Part shown: positions 1 through 5,550 of the stretch, piece after piece | Layout of the letters: every line of letters starts with the position of its first letter | Numbering within the stretch: position 1 is the stretch's first letter | From: Actinomycetota bacterium | Lineage (GTDB): Bacteria > Actinomycetota > Thermoleophilia > Gaiellales > Gaiellaceae | DNA length: 13,927 nt | NCBI GenBank assembly: GCA_003162235.1 | Contig: PMMN01000034.1 | Location: 963 to 14,889, forward strand | Reading direction: 5' to 3' | The notes under the pieces: model-generated | The model's database searches: none | Told to the model about the DNA's origin: nothing | What the model saw: the letters and a program-made list of their open reading frames with translations, nothing else | Made by a program: the position numbers and the translations under genes

Positions 1-191
1 AGGTAGAAGCCGATCGTGAAGCGCTGGTGCCGCGGCGGTCCGGTCGAGACGCCCGACTCGAACGGAAGGCCCCGCTGACTCGGCGCCTTCCGTACTCGAG
101 TCGACAAAGCGAAACTAATAAAGAGCATCACGCTCGATATGCCGAGCGCGAACAGGCCGAAGATCAGGAAGGGAAGCCAGTTTCTCAGCAT
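1..191 (-). CDS. nuoA: NADH-quinone oxidoreductase subunit A, N-terminal part
   Basis: This is the first 63 codons of a gene that continues off the left edge. Translation from the ATG at 191 begins MLRNWLPFLIFGLF, with one hydrophobic helix at about residues 5-30. A short polar stretch follows, and then LPFESGV and RFTIGFYL. These match the conserved NuoA loop (usually YE[CS]G...RF..[KR]FYL) between the first and second helices. NuoA is a small membrane subunit of respiratory complex I, at the junction of the membrane and peripheral arms. The upstream GAGAAG is a modest ribosome-binding site. The gene is divergent from the Fe-S carrier gene, and the rest of a nuo operon would be expected to the left of the window. 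The loop Cys often found in NuoA is Ser here, as in many homologues. The family call is fairly secure; only the N-terminal half is visible. Confidence 0.8.
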   Translation of the reverse strand, partial: MLRNWLPFLIFGLFALGISSVMLFISFALSTRVRKAPSQRGLPFESGVSTGPPRHQRFTIGFY

Positions 192-323
192 TGATGCGTC
201 TTCTCGCCCCGCCCGGGAACCGGCCCCGAGCCGCGTGCTCGGCAACTTAACAGTTTCTACAAGCCGATCTAATGGAGTGAATCGGCGAGCGCGTCGCCAC
301 TCGGTCAGAGTCATGCTCGCTGC

Positions 324-329
324 TACCAT
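324..329 (+). promoter_or_regulatory. Candidate -10 box (TACCAT) for a near-leaderless erpA transcript
   Basis: TACCAT fits the actinobacterial TAnnnT -10 pattern and ends 8 nt before the ATG at 338, so transcription would begin at or next to the start codon. There is no Shine-Dalgarno sequence before that ATG, which agrees with leaderless translation. I see no good -35 hexamer at the expected distance. A weaker alternative pair, TTAACA (247-252) and TCTAAT (268-273) with a 15-bp spacer, would give a leader of about 55 nt. Confidence 0.4.
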
Positions 330-337
330 GCCCGCCC

Positions 338-736
338 ATGGCGACGACCGAGACTCCCGTGCTGACGCTGACCGAGACCGCGGCCACGAAGGTGAAAGAG
401 CTGATGGCCGAAGAGCCCGAGGGCGAAGTCGGCGTGCTGCGCGTGGCGGTTCAGGGCGGGGGCTGCTCCGGCTTCGAATACGCGCTCGGCTTCGACGAGC
501 AGGCTCTCGAAGGTGACGTGATGGCCGAACAGCACGGCGTCCAGATCGTGGTCGATCCCTTCAGCGCGCCCTATCTCGACGGCGCGATCATCGATCTCGT
601 CACGCTCGGCGACGAGGAGGGGTTTTCGATAGAAAACCCGAACGCTCCCCAGTCCTGCGGCTGTGGCTCCTCCTTCCGCGCCGATGACGAGAGTTGCGCT
701 TCGTCCGGCTCGGGCTGCGGCGGCTGCGGCTCCTGA
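338..736 (+). CDS. erpA: A-type iron-sulfur cluster carrier/insertion protein, Cys-rich C-terminus
   Basis: A-type carriers (ErpA/IscA/SufA family) accept Fe-S clusters from the assembly scaffold and hand them to target enzymes in the cytosol. The 132-residue product shows the three family cysteines: Cys43 in GGGCSGFEY, and Cys107 and Cys109 in SCGCGSSF. The fold before them is typical (LTETAATKVKELM, then LRVAVQGGG). The usual family length is about 105-120 residues and most members end soon after the CGCGSSF motif. This one continues with a Ser/Gly-rich tail holding Cys120, Cys127 and Cys130. The start was chosen because the protein aligns from its first residues and no other in-frame start is close by. 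The divergent neighbour encodes a complex I subunit, and the downstream neighbour a ferredoxin reductase, which suits a role in Fe-S supply. Assignment to ErpA rather than another A-type member is by family only. Confidence 0.85.
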   Translation: MATTETPVLTLTETAATKVKELMAEEPEGEVGVLRVAVQGGGCSGFEYALGFDEQALEGDVMAEQHGVQIVVDPFSAPYLDGAIIDLVTLGDEEGFSIENPNAPQSCGCGSSFRADDESCASSGSGCGGCGS

Positions 737-741
737 CCCTT

Positions 742-757
742 GCTCGCTTCGGCGAGC
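742..757 (+). terminator. UUCG-tetraloop hairpin after erpA
   Basis: GCTCGC (742-747) and GCGAGC (752-757) pair perfectly around a TTCG loop, giving a very stable C(UUCG)G hairpin 5 nt after the erpA stop codon. No U-tract follows, so it is either a U-less terminator or a 3'-end stabiliser. A TAnnnT box for the next gene starts 2 nt further on. Confidence 0.5.
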
Positions 758-759
758 TC

Positions 760-765
760 TAGGAT
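760..765 (+). promoter_or_regulatory. Candidate -10 box (TAGGAT) for the ferredoxin reductase gene
   Basis: TAGGAT fits the TAnnnT pattern. Initiation about 7 nt downstream would leave a leader of some 24 nt that contains the GGAGAG ribosome-binding site at 784-789. No convincing -35 box is seen; TTGCTC at 740-745 is only 14 bp away and overlaps the hairpin. Confidence 0.3.
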
Positions 766-795
766 CTCGGGAGTGTCGGCTCCGGAGAGCTACAG

Positions 796-1806
796 ATGAC
801 TGACGGCAGTCCCGTCGATGTGACCATCCTCGGCGCGGGGCCGGCGGGTCTTGCCGCTGCCTACTACGCCGGGCACCGGCACGCGACCGTACGCATCGTC
901 GAGGCGCTGGAGGAAGTCGGAGGCCAGCTGGTTGCGATCTACCCCGAGAAGCACATGGGCGACGTCGCCGGCTTTCCGAGCGTGATCGCGCACGAGCTCG
1001 CATCTCGCCTGGCCGAGCAGGCGCTCCAGTTCCAGCCCGACCTGCGCCTGGCCGAGGAGGCGAGCTCGCTGGAGACGGTCGAGTTGGAGGGCGAAGAGCT
1101 GATCCGGCTCGGTACCGATGCCGGCAACACGTATCTGACCCGCAGCCTGATCGTCAGCACCGGCCACGGCGCCTTCGCGCCGCGCAAGCTCCCGCTCGAC
1201 GGTATCGACGAGTGGGAAGGGCGCGGCCTGCACTACTTCGTGCGCGAGAAGGCGGAGTTCGCGGGCAAGCGCTGCCTGATCGTGGGCGGGGGCGACTCCG
1301 CTCTCGACTGGACGCTGGGGCTGGCCGAGGTCGTCGAGACGCCGATCGTGCTCGTTCACCGGCGCGAGCGCTTCCGCGCGCTCGAGTCCACGCTCGCCAG
1401 AGCCCGAGCGCTGGAGCAGGACGGCAAGGCCCGGATCATGACGCCCTGCGAAGTGCGTGAGATCCACGGCGCCGGGAGCATCGAGGCGGTGACGATCGAG
1501 AACACCGAGACCGGCGAGCGCGAGCGGGTGCCCTGCGACGCTCTGATCACTCTGCTCGGCTTCTCGTCCCATCTCGGCGCGATCGCCGATTGGGGCCTGG
1601 AGCACTTCAGCCGCCGCCAGCTCCTTGTCGACGCGGCCACGATGCGCACCTCCAAGCCCCGCATCTACGCCGCCGGCGACGTGGCCGGCTACGAGGGCAA
1701 GATCACCCTGATCACGATCGCGCTGGCCGAGGCCGCGATGGCCGCCAACAACGCCGTCGCCGAGATCCGGCACGAGAAAGCCCAACCGGAATACTCGAGC
1801 GAGTAA
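796..1806 (+). CDS. Ferredoxin--NADP+ reductase, thioredoxin-reductase-like type
   Basis: This FAD enzyme moves electrons between NADP(H) and ferredoxin, or a similar small redox carrier, in the cytosol. The 336 residues show an N-terminal FAD-binding Rossmann motif GAGPAG (13-18), a second nucleotide motif GGGDSA (164-169), an NADP 2'-phosphate motif HRRERFRA (188-195) and the late FAD motif AAGDVAGYEGK (292-302). The thioredoxin-reductase CxxC is absent. Together with the C-terminal extension this marks the YumC-type FNR rather than thioredoxin reductase, and the length is normal for that group. GGAGAG at 784-789, 6 nt before the ATG, supports the start. The gene lies 59 bp after the Fe-S carrier. 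The physiological partner, ferredoxin or flavodoxin, is not encoded in the window. Confidence 0.85.
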   Translation: MTDGSPVDVTILGAGPAGLAAAYYAGHRHATVRIVEALEEVGGQLVAIYPEKHMGDVAGFPSVIAHELASRLAEQALQFQPDLRLAEEASSLETVELEGEELIRLGTDAGNTYLTRSLIVSTGHGAFAPRKLPLDGIDEWEGRGLHYFVREKAEFAGKRCLIVGGGDSALDWTLGLAEVVETPIVLVHRRERFRALESTLARARALEQDGKARIMTPCEVREIHGAGSIEAVTIENTETGERERVPCDALITLLGFSSHLGAIADWGLEHFSRRQLLVDAATMRTSKPRIYAAGDVAGYEGKITLITIALAEAAMAANNAVAEIRHEKAQPEYSSE

Positions 1807-1847
1807 GGGCCTATCCTGATAGGCCCTAGTCGCGGCGCTCCGCGCCG
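1807..1847 (+). terminator. Tandem hairpins after the ferredoxin reductase gene
   Basis: GGGCCTAT (1807-1814) pairs perfectly with ATAGGCCC (1819-1826) around CCTG, starting at the base after the TAA stop. A second hairpin, CGGCGC (1833-1838) with GCGCCG (1842-1847), follows 6 nt later. Neither has a U-tract. The first palindrome also holds TATCCT (1812-1817), a TAnnnT -10-like sequence that could serve the next gene, so the element may be a terminator, a promoter or operator, or both. Confidence 0.45.
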
Positions 1848-1866
1848 ATCGTCAGACTTAAGATCG

Positions 1867-2673
1867 ATGCCCTCCGATCTCGAATTCGCCGCCGGCCTCG
1901 CCGATATCGCCGACGAGCTGGCGCTGGCGCGCTTCGGGGCGCTCGACCTGCAGGTCGAGACCAAGCCCGACCTCTCGCCGGTGACCGAGACCGATCGCGC
2001 GATCGAGAAGGCGTTGCGCGAGCGGATCGCCGCGGAGCGGCCCGGCGACTCGGTGCTGGGCGAGGAGGAGGGCTCGAGCGGCGAGGGCGACCGCCGCTGG
2101 ATCCTCGACCCGATCGACGGGACGCGCAACTACAGCCGCGGTATCCCGATCTTTGCGACCCTGATCGCGCTGGAGCTGGACGGAGAGGTCGAGCTCGGTT
2201 TCGCCTCGGCCCCGGCGCTGGGGCGCCGCTGGTGGGCCGAGCGCGGCAAGGGCGCCTTCCGCAACGACGGCCCGATCCGGGTCTCGGGCGTGAAGAGGCT
2301 GGAAGACGCGACCATGTCGATCGGGTTCGGTCACCGGACAAAGGTTTCGAGTGTCGCGCGCCTCGAGGATGCGGTCGTCTCGTTCGAGCTGAGCGAGGGG
2401 ATCGAGCGCCTGGCGCCGCTCGCGGCCCGGGCCTGGCATGCGCGCTCATTCGGCGATTTCTGGCAGCACATGCTCGTTGCCGAGGGCTCGGTGGACGTGG
2501 CGGTCGACCCGGCAGTGAAGATCTGGGACTGCGCCCCGCTCAAGCTGATCGTCGAGGAGGCGGGCGGAAAGTTCACCGACCTCGCCGGGCGCTCCGTGAT
2601 CGACGGGGGCAGTGGTGTCTCCACGAACGGCCTGCTCCACGCCGAGGCGCTGGACGCGCTCGGCGTGGGCTAG
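1867..2673 (+). CDS. hisN: Inositol-monophosphatase-family phosphatase, probably HisN histidinol-phosphatase
   Basis: A Mg2+-dependent phosphatase of the inositol monophosphatase superfamily. The actinobacterial HisN branch removes phosphate from L-histidinol phosphate in histidine synthesis. The 268 residues carry the metal-site motifs in order: GEEEG (65-69), WILDPIDGT (78-86, with the DPIDGT Asp/Asp pair) and WD (220-221) followed by IVEEAGG (228-234). Features I recall from the mycobacterial HisN (Rv3137) are also here: FGALDLQVETKPDLSPVT near the N-terminus, SAPALGRRWWAERGKGAF (114-131), and a C-terminal TNGLLH. They favour HisN over a true inositol monophosphatase or CysQ. The ribosome-binding site is poor, but the N-terminus aligns with that family from the chosen ATG. 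No other his gene is nearby, which is common for hisN. It converges on the DoxX gene with an 18-bp gap. Confidence 0.75.
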   Translation: MPSDLEFAAGLADIADELALARFGALDLQVETKPDLSPVTETDRAIEKALRERIAAERPGDSVLGEEEGSSGEGDRRWILDPIDGTRNYSRGIPIFATLIALELDGEVELGFASAPALGRRWWAERGKGAFRNDGPIRVSGVKRLEDATMSIGFGHRTKVSSVARLEDAVVSFELSEGIERLAPLAARAWHARSFGDFWQHMLVAEGSVDVAVDPAVKIWDCAPLKLIVEEAGGKFTDLAGRSVIDGGSGVSTNGLLHAEALDALGVG

Positions 2674-2689
2674 ACCTGCGTCCGGGTCT
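2672..2689. terminator. Weak hairpin between convergent genes
   Basis: AGACC (2672-2676) pairs with GGTCT (2685-2689), plus one G-U pair, around a short loop. It fills the 18-bp gap between the convergent hisN and doxX-like stop codons. The stem is short and there is no clear U-tract on either strand, so terminator function is only suggested. Confidence 0.25.
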
Positions 2690-2691
2690 GC

Positions 2692-3201
2692 TTACGGCTC
2701 GGCGATCGGCCGCCACCAAGAGAAGCGACGCTCGATCTTCTCGTCGACCGTCCAGGCGTGCCTGGAGCTCAGCGAGGAATCGAGCCCGTACAAGGCGGCG
2801 AAGACGAGCGCGTAGATGATTCCCTGCGCGATGTCGGTCGAGCTCATCGAATAGGGGCCGCCGAATCCCTCGGGGATCGCCCAGATCGCCATGCTGAACA
2901 GGAAGCCGACGATATAGCCGGTACGCCTGGCGAAACCGAATAGAAGAGAGAAGCCGAGCAGCGCCTCGAGCGCGATCGTGATGTAAGCGAAGGTGGACGG
3001 GCTCGTGTTGATCACGTGAGTCCAGAAGCGAAACCACCAGTGGAGCCAGTCGGGCTGGCCCGCAGAGCCCTCGGTGAAGTCGGCCTTGAACTCGTTGACG
3101 AAGACGTGGTTCATCTTCAACCCGGCGTCGACCAACCAGACCACGCCGAAGACGATCCGAAGCGTCGCGATACGTTTGGATAGATCGAATCTCTGGTTCA
3201 T
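2692..3201 (-). CDS. DoxX-like four-helix membrane protein
   Basis: A 169-residue membrane protein with four predicted helices at about 11-28, 71-90, 94-112 and 123-140. The first helix contains LRIVFGVVWLVDAGLK, the signature opening of DoxX/DoxD-type proteins. A soluble loop of about 40 residues rich in Trp (DWLHWWFRFW, 51-60) sits between helices 1 and 2. The C-terminus is basic and aromatic (RRFSWWRP) and probably cytosolic. DoxX-family proteins are linked to respiratory-chain or redox functions such as thiosulfate:quinone oxidoreductase subunits, but most members, including this one, have no proven activity. It is transcribed in the same direction as lipA, which ends 54 bp upstream, but has its own promoter there. 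The ATG at 3201 lies exactly where a transcript from that promoter would start. The fold call is fairly safe; function is unknown. Confidence 0.65.
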   Translation of the reverse strand: MNQRFDLSKRIATLRIVFGVVWLVDAGLKMNHVFVNEFKADFTEGSAGQPDWLHWWFRFWTHVINTSPSTFAYITIALEALLGFSLLFGFARRTGYIVGFLFSMAIWAIPEGFGGPYSMSSTDIAQGIIYALVFAALYGLDSSLSSRHAWTVDEKIERRFSWWRPIAEP

Positions 3202-3207
3202 TCGTCG

Positions 3208-3235
3208 AAGTTACCCATTGCTGTGCGAAGCTCAA
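3208..3235 (-). promoter_or_regulatory. Leaderless promoter of the DoxX-like gene
   Basis: On the minus strand, TTGAGC (3235-3230), a 16-bp spacer and TAACTT (3213-3208) form a good sigma-70-type promoter with a TAnnnT -10 box. Counting 7 nt from the -10 end places +1 on the A of the ATG at 3201. There is no ribosome-binding site, as expected for a leaderless message. The -35 box directly abuts the T-run of the hairpin that follows lipA. Confidence 0.6.
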
Positions 3236-3256
3236 ACTCCGCCCCCGGGCAGGAGT
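3234..3256 (-). terminator. Terminator-like hairpin directly after lipA
   Basis: On the minus strand ACTCC (3256-3252) pairs with GGAGT (3240-3236). After one bulged base the stem continues for three more G-C pairs (3250-3248 with 3243-3241). The first stem base is the last base of the lipA TGA codon, and the hairpin ends in a short T-run. It looks like a compact intrinsic terminator with a minimal U-tract. Confidence 0.45.
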
Positions 3257-4155
3257 CAGCGGTTCGCGTCGGCGCTCAGACGCTGCTCTTCGGCCCGGTA
3301 GCTGGAGCGAACGAGAGGAGCGGAGAAGACGGAGTTGAAGCCGAGCTCGCGGCCGAGATCGCGGAACGAGCCGAATTCGTCCGGGTGCACCCAGCGGTCG
3401 ATCGGTGTGTGTTTGGGAGTCGGCTGCAGGTACTGGCCGATGGTGACGATCTCGACGCCGTGGGCGCGCAGGTCGCGCAAGGTCTCTACGACCTCTTCGT
3501 TGGTCTCGCCGAGCCCGACCATCAAGCCGGACTTGGTGGCGACGGGATAGCCGGCCACCTCCCCGGCGCGAGTGAGCAACTGAAGTGAGCGTGCGTAGTT
3601 GGCCTTGCTGCCGCGCATCCTGGCGTGCAGCCGGCGCACGGTCTCGATGTTGTGATTGAAGACCTCGGGCCGCTCGGCCAGCACGAGCGCGAGCGCCTGC
3701 TCTTCGAAGCCGGCGAAGTCGGGCGTAAGCACCTCGATCGAAGCGGTCGGGAGAAGCTCTTTGAGCGCGCGGATAGTGGCTGCGTAGTGACCGGCGCCGC
3801 GGTCGGGGAGGTCGTCGCGGTCGACTGAGGTGACGACGACGTGGCGGAGCTTCATGCGGGCGGCGGCCTCGGCCAGGCGCCTCGGCTCGTCGGGGTCGGG
3901 CGGTCCCTGCGGTTTACCGGAGCGCACGTTGCAGTAGCGGCAGGCGCGGGTGCAGGTATCGCCGAGGATCTGGAAGGCGGCTGTTCCCCGTCCCCAGCAC
4001 TCGCCCACGTTCGGGCAGTGGGCCTCCTCGCAGACGGTGTGCAGGTGCTGGCTGTGCAGGAGCTTGCGCACGTCTCCGTAGAGCGAGTCGGCGCTCGGCG
4101 CGCGCACCTTCATCCATTCGGGGCGGCGCGGACGGTCTCCGACGGGAAGCGACAC
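3256..4155 (-). CDS. lipA: Lipoyl synthase
   Basis: A radical-SAM enzyme that inserts two sulfurs into the octanoyl group on lipoyl domains to give lipoyl-proteins, in the cytosol. The 299 residues have the complete set of cluster ligands. The auxiliary cluster motif CX4CX5C is Cys42, Cys47 and Cys53. The radical-SAM motif CX3CX2C is Cys68, Cys72 and Cys75. The C-terminal RSSY motif at 283-286 provides the serine ligand typical of LipA. The N-terminus (RPRRPEWMKVRAP) and the length fit the family. The GTG at 4155 follows GGGAGG by 7 nt and begins 3 nt after the lipB stop, so the two genes are translated as a pair. The substrate proteins include the E2 component encoded at 6782-8071. Confidence 0.95.
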   Translation of the reverse strand: MSLPVGDRPRRPEWMKVRAPSADSLYGDVRKLLHSQHLHTVCEEAHCPNVGECWGRGTAAFQILGDTCTRACRYCNVRSGKPQGPPDPDEPRRLAEAAARMKLRHVVVTSVDRDDLPDRGAGHYAATIRALKELLPTASIEVLTPDFAGFEEQALALVLAERPEVFNHNIETVRRLHARMRGSKANYARSLQLLTRAGEVAGYPVATKSGLMVGLGETNEEVVETLRDLRAHGVEIVTIGQYLQPTPKHTPIDRWVHPDEFGSFRDLGRELGFNSVFSAPLVRSSYRAEEQRLSADANR

Positions 4156-4158
4156 GAC

Positions 4159-4872
4159 TCAGCCTCCCTTCGCGCCCAGCTTCGCATGAATGGGCTGTGG
4201 CCAGAGCCCGGTGCCGCCGTCTTCAACCGGCAGCTCCTCGAGCTCGAGCTCGAACACCTCGGCAATCGCGGCCGCGGCGAGTGGCCGGATCTCCTCGACC
4301 GTCACCGAGCGCCCCAGCTCGCTGGCGACGGTGGTGAAGGCCGCGTCCTCCAGCCCGCAGGCGGTGATCCAATCGCTGAAGGGCGCCGGGTCGAGATCGA
4401 CGTTGAGCGCGTAGCCGTGAGTCGTGACCCAGCGGCTGATGTGCACGCCGATCGAAGCGATTTTCCTGGGTGGATTCTCGAGCCAAACGCCGGTCAATCC
4501 CTCGATCCTCGTCCCTTCGATACCGAGCGGCGCGAGCGTGCGGATGATTGCCTCTTCGAGCCGGCGCAGGTACAGCTTCACGTCTTTGCCGTGGCGGTGC
4601 AGGTCGAGGATCGGGTAGCAGACGAGTTGCCCGGGGCCATGGTAAGTGGACTTGCCGCCGCGGTCGGTCTCGACGATCTCGACCTCGGCACCGGGCGGCA
4701 CGTGCAGCTCGTTCTCCTCGGTACGCCGCCCGATCGTTATCACCGGTGGGTGCTCGCAAAATATGACCGTGTCGGGAACGGCGCCCTGCAACACGGCGGC
4801 CGCGAGCGAGCGCTGCAGGTCCCAGACTTCGCTGTAGGAGACGACGCCGAGATTGAACAGATAGGCGCGCAT
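4159..4872 (-). CDS. lipB: Octanoyl-[acyl carrier protein]:protein N-octanoyltransferase
   Basis: LipB moves the octanoyl group from acyl carrier protein onto the lysine of lipoyl domains, the step before LipA. The 237-residue protein shows the family motif RGGKSTYHGPGQLVCYP at 71-87, the catalytic lysine at Lys137 (PRKIASIGVHISRW) and the catalytic cysteine at Cys172 (ITACGLED). The usual length is about 210-240, so the gene is complete. The ATG at 4872 lies 5 nt after the cupin stop codon, with GAGGG overlapping that stop as a closely spaced ribosome-binding site. Gene order cupin-lipB-lipA with gaps of 5 and 3 nt indicates one transcript. There is no sign of a lipoate-salvage ligase in the window, so de novo lipoylation is the visible route. 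Confidence 0.95.
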   Translation of the reverse strand: MRAYLFNLGVVSYSEVWDLQRSLAAAVLQGAVPDTVIFCEHPPVITIGRRTEENELHVPPGAEVEIVETDRGGKSTYHGPGQLVCYPILDLHRHGKDVKLYLRRLEEAIIRTLAPLGIEGTRIEGLTGVWLENPPRKIASIGVHISRWVTTHGYALNVDLDPAPFSDWITACGLEDAAFTTVASELGRSVTVEEIRPLAAAAIAEVFELELEELPVEDGGTGLWPQPIHAKLGAKGG

Positions 4873-4877
4873 CGCCC

Positions 4878-5231
4878 TCAGATCCTGCCGCCGTGCTTGC
4901 CGCCGGCCGGTGCGCCAATGGCGACGAAGCGCAGTCCGCTCGGTCCGGGCGCGATATGGCGTTTGGACTCGGGCGTGACGTAGACGTAGCGGCCGGGCAC
5001 CAGCTCGAAACTGTCGCCGTCGATCGTCATCGTTCCGCTTCCTTCGAGCACGACGTAGAGTTCGTCCTGCCCGGTCTTGAGCTCGTCATGCTCGGGATAG
5101 GTGGTCGAGTCGGCCGGAAGCTCGAATTCGTTGACCCCGAAAGATTCGATCTCGAGCGATCTTCGCACCGGGCGCACACGGCCGTTGAACACCGGCTCCA
5201 GCTCGTGCACATCGATGAAGCGATAGGTCAT
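4878..5231 (-). CDS. Small cupin-domain protein
   Basis: A 117-residue single-domain cupin (small beta-barrel), first gene of the cupin-lipB-lipA unit. The first cupin motif runs from about 46 to 64 (PEHDELKTGQDELYVVLEG) with His48 and Glu57 as possible metal ligands. The second covers about 80-92 (GRYVYVTPESKRHI) with His92. Such minimal cupins may bind a metal and a small ligand, but their substrates are diverse, so no reaction is proposed. The open frame continues upstream of the chosen start. I place the start at the ATG at 5231 because GAGGGG (5245-5240) lies 8 nt before it and the sequence upstream is non-coding in character. Cotranscription with the lipoylation genes may mean a role in that pathway or only shared expression. 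Confidence 0.7.
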   Translation of the reverse strand: MTYRFIDVHELEPVFNGRVRPVRRSLEIESFGVNEFELPADSTTYPEHDELKTGQDELYVVLEGSGTMTIDGDSFELVPGRYVYVTPESKRHIAPGPSGLRFVAIGAPAGGKHGGRI

Positions 5232-5259
5232 CCGTCTTTCCCCTCTCTCGACTGTCTTC

Positions 5260-5265
5260 AGCCTA
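5260..5265 (-). promoter_or_regulatory. Candidate -10 box (TAGGCT) of the cupin-lipB-lipA unit
   Basis: TAGGCT on the minus strand (5265-5260) fits the TAnnnT pattern. Initiation near 5253 would give a leader of about 22 nt containing the GAGGGG site at 5245-5240. The region where a -35 box would fall overlaps the near-direct repeat at 5274-5289; the best hexamer there (TTCATC, 18-bp spacer) is a poor match. Confidence 0.4.
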
Positions 5266-5273
5266 GTTGTCCG

Positions 5274-5289
5274 GCACGTTCTTGATGAA
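5274..5289. repeat. Near-direct repeat, copy 1
   Basis: GCACGTTCTTGATGAA at 5274-5289 matches 5458-5473 at 14 of 16 positions. This copy lies just upstream of the cupin -10 box, within the expected spacer and -35 zone. Confidence 0.55.
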
Positions 5290-5380
5290 CCTCCGACGGA
5301 ATGAAGACCCGCCGACAAGGGAGCCGATTCCGCCAGGCCCGCACGACCGATGCGGCCGATTCGCGGCGCCAGTGACCACC

Positions 5381-5420
5381 CGGTCCGCTTTCCGCACCAC
5401 CGGTGCGCCTGCGCGGACCG
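5381..5420. repeat. Two-tier inverted repeat
   Basis: The outer arms CGGTCCGC (5381-5388) and GCGGACCG (5413-5420) are perfect. Inside them CGCACC (5393-5398) pairs with GGTGCG (5402-5407) around ACC. The result is a cruciform or hairpin of 8 + 6 bp with a 4/5-nt internal loop, in non-coding DNA. Confidence 0.55.
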
Positions 5421-5457
5421 TGCGGCCCCTGCCATCCACGCCTCGACCACCTCTGCC

Positions 5458-5473
5458 GCACGTTCCTGACGAA
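5458..5473. repeat. Near-direct repeat, copy 2
   Basis: GCACGTTCCTGACGAA at 5458-5473 differs from 5274-5289 at two positions, both C/T changes. It is followed at once by the small hairpin ACCGG-CTC-CCGGT (5474-5486). Confidence 0.55.
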
Positions 5474-5517
5474 ACCGGCTCCCGGTGTGATCGGTGAGTG
5501 CGAGGTTAGGACGCAGC

Positions 5518-5550
5518 GCCTCGTTCGTAGCCGGAGGCTACGGGCGAGGT
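5518..5550. repeat. Long hairpin with GGA loop
   Basis: CGTAGCC (5526-5532) pairs with GGCTACG (5536-5542) around GGA. The stem continues through two T-G pairs to CCTCG (5519-5523) with CGAGG (5545-5549), closed by one more G-T pair. This gives about 15 bp as plus-strand RNA; on the minus strand the T-G pairs become A/C mismatches. A second hairpin, CGCGCT (5565-5570) with AGCGCG (5576-5581), follows. No U-tract accompanies either. They could end the dehydrogenase operon or be part of a repeat element. Confidence 0.5.

Noticed and set aside
247..273. TTAACA - 15 bp - TCTAAT as the erpA promoter
   Set aside because: The spacer is short, the -10 does not fit TAnnnT and the resulting leader has no ribosome-binding site; TACCAT at 324-329 is preferred, though not proven.
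790..1785. A 331-codon minus-strand open frame
   Set aside because: It lies exactly antisense to the well-supported ferredoxin reductase and lacks family motifs.
3841..4983. A 380-codon open frame on the plus strand
   Set aside because: It is antisense to lipA and lipB, whose catalytic motifs are intact; the translation has no recognisable domain and no ribosome-binding site.
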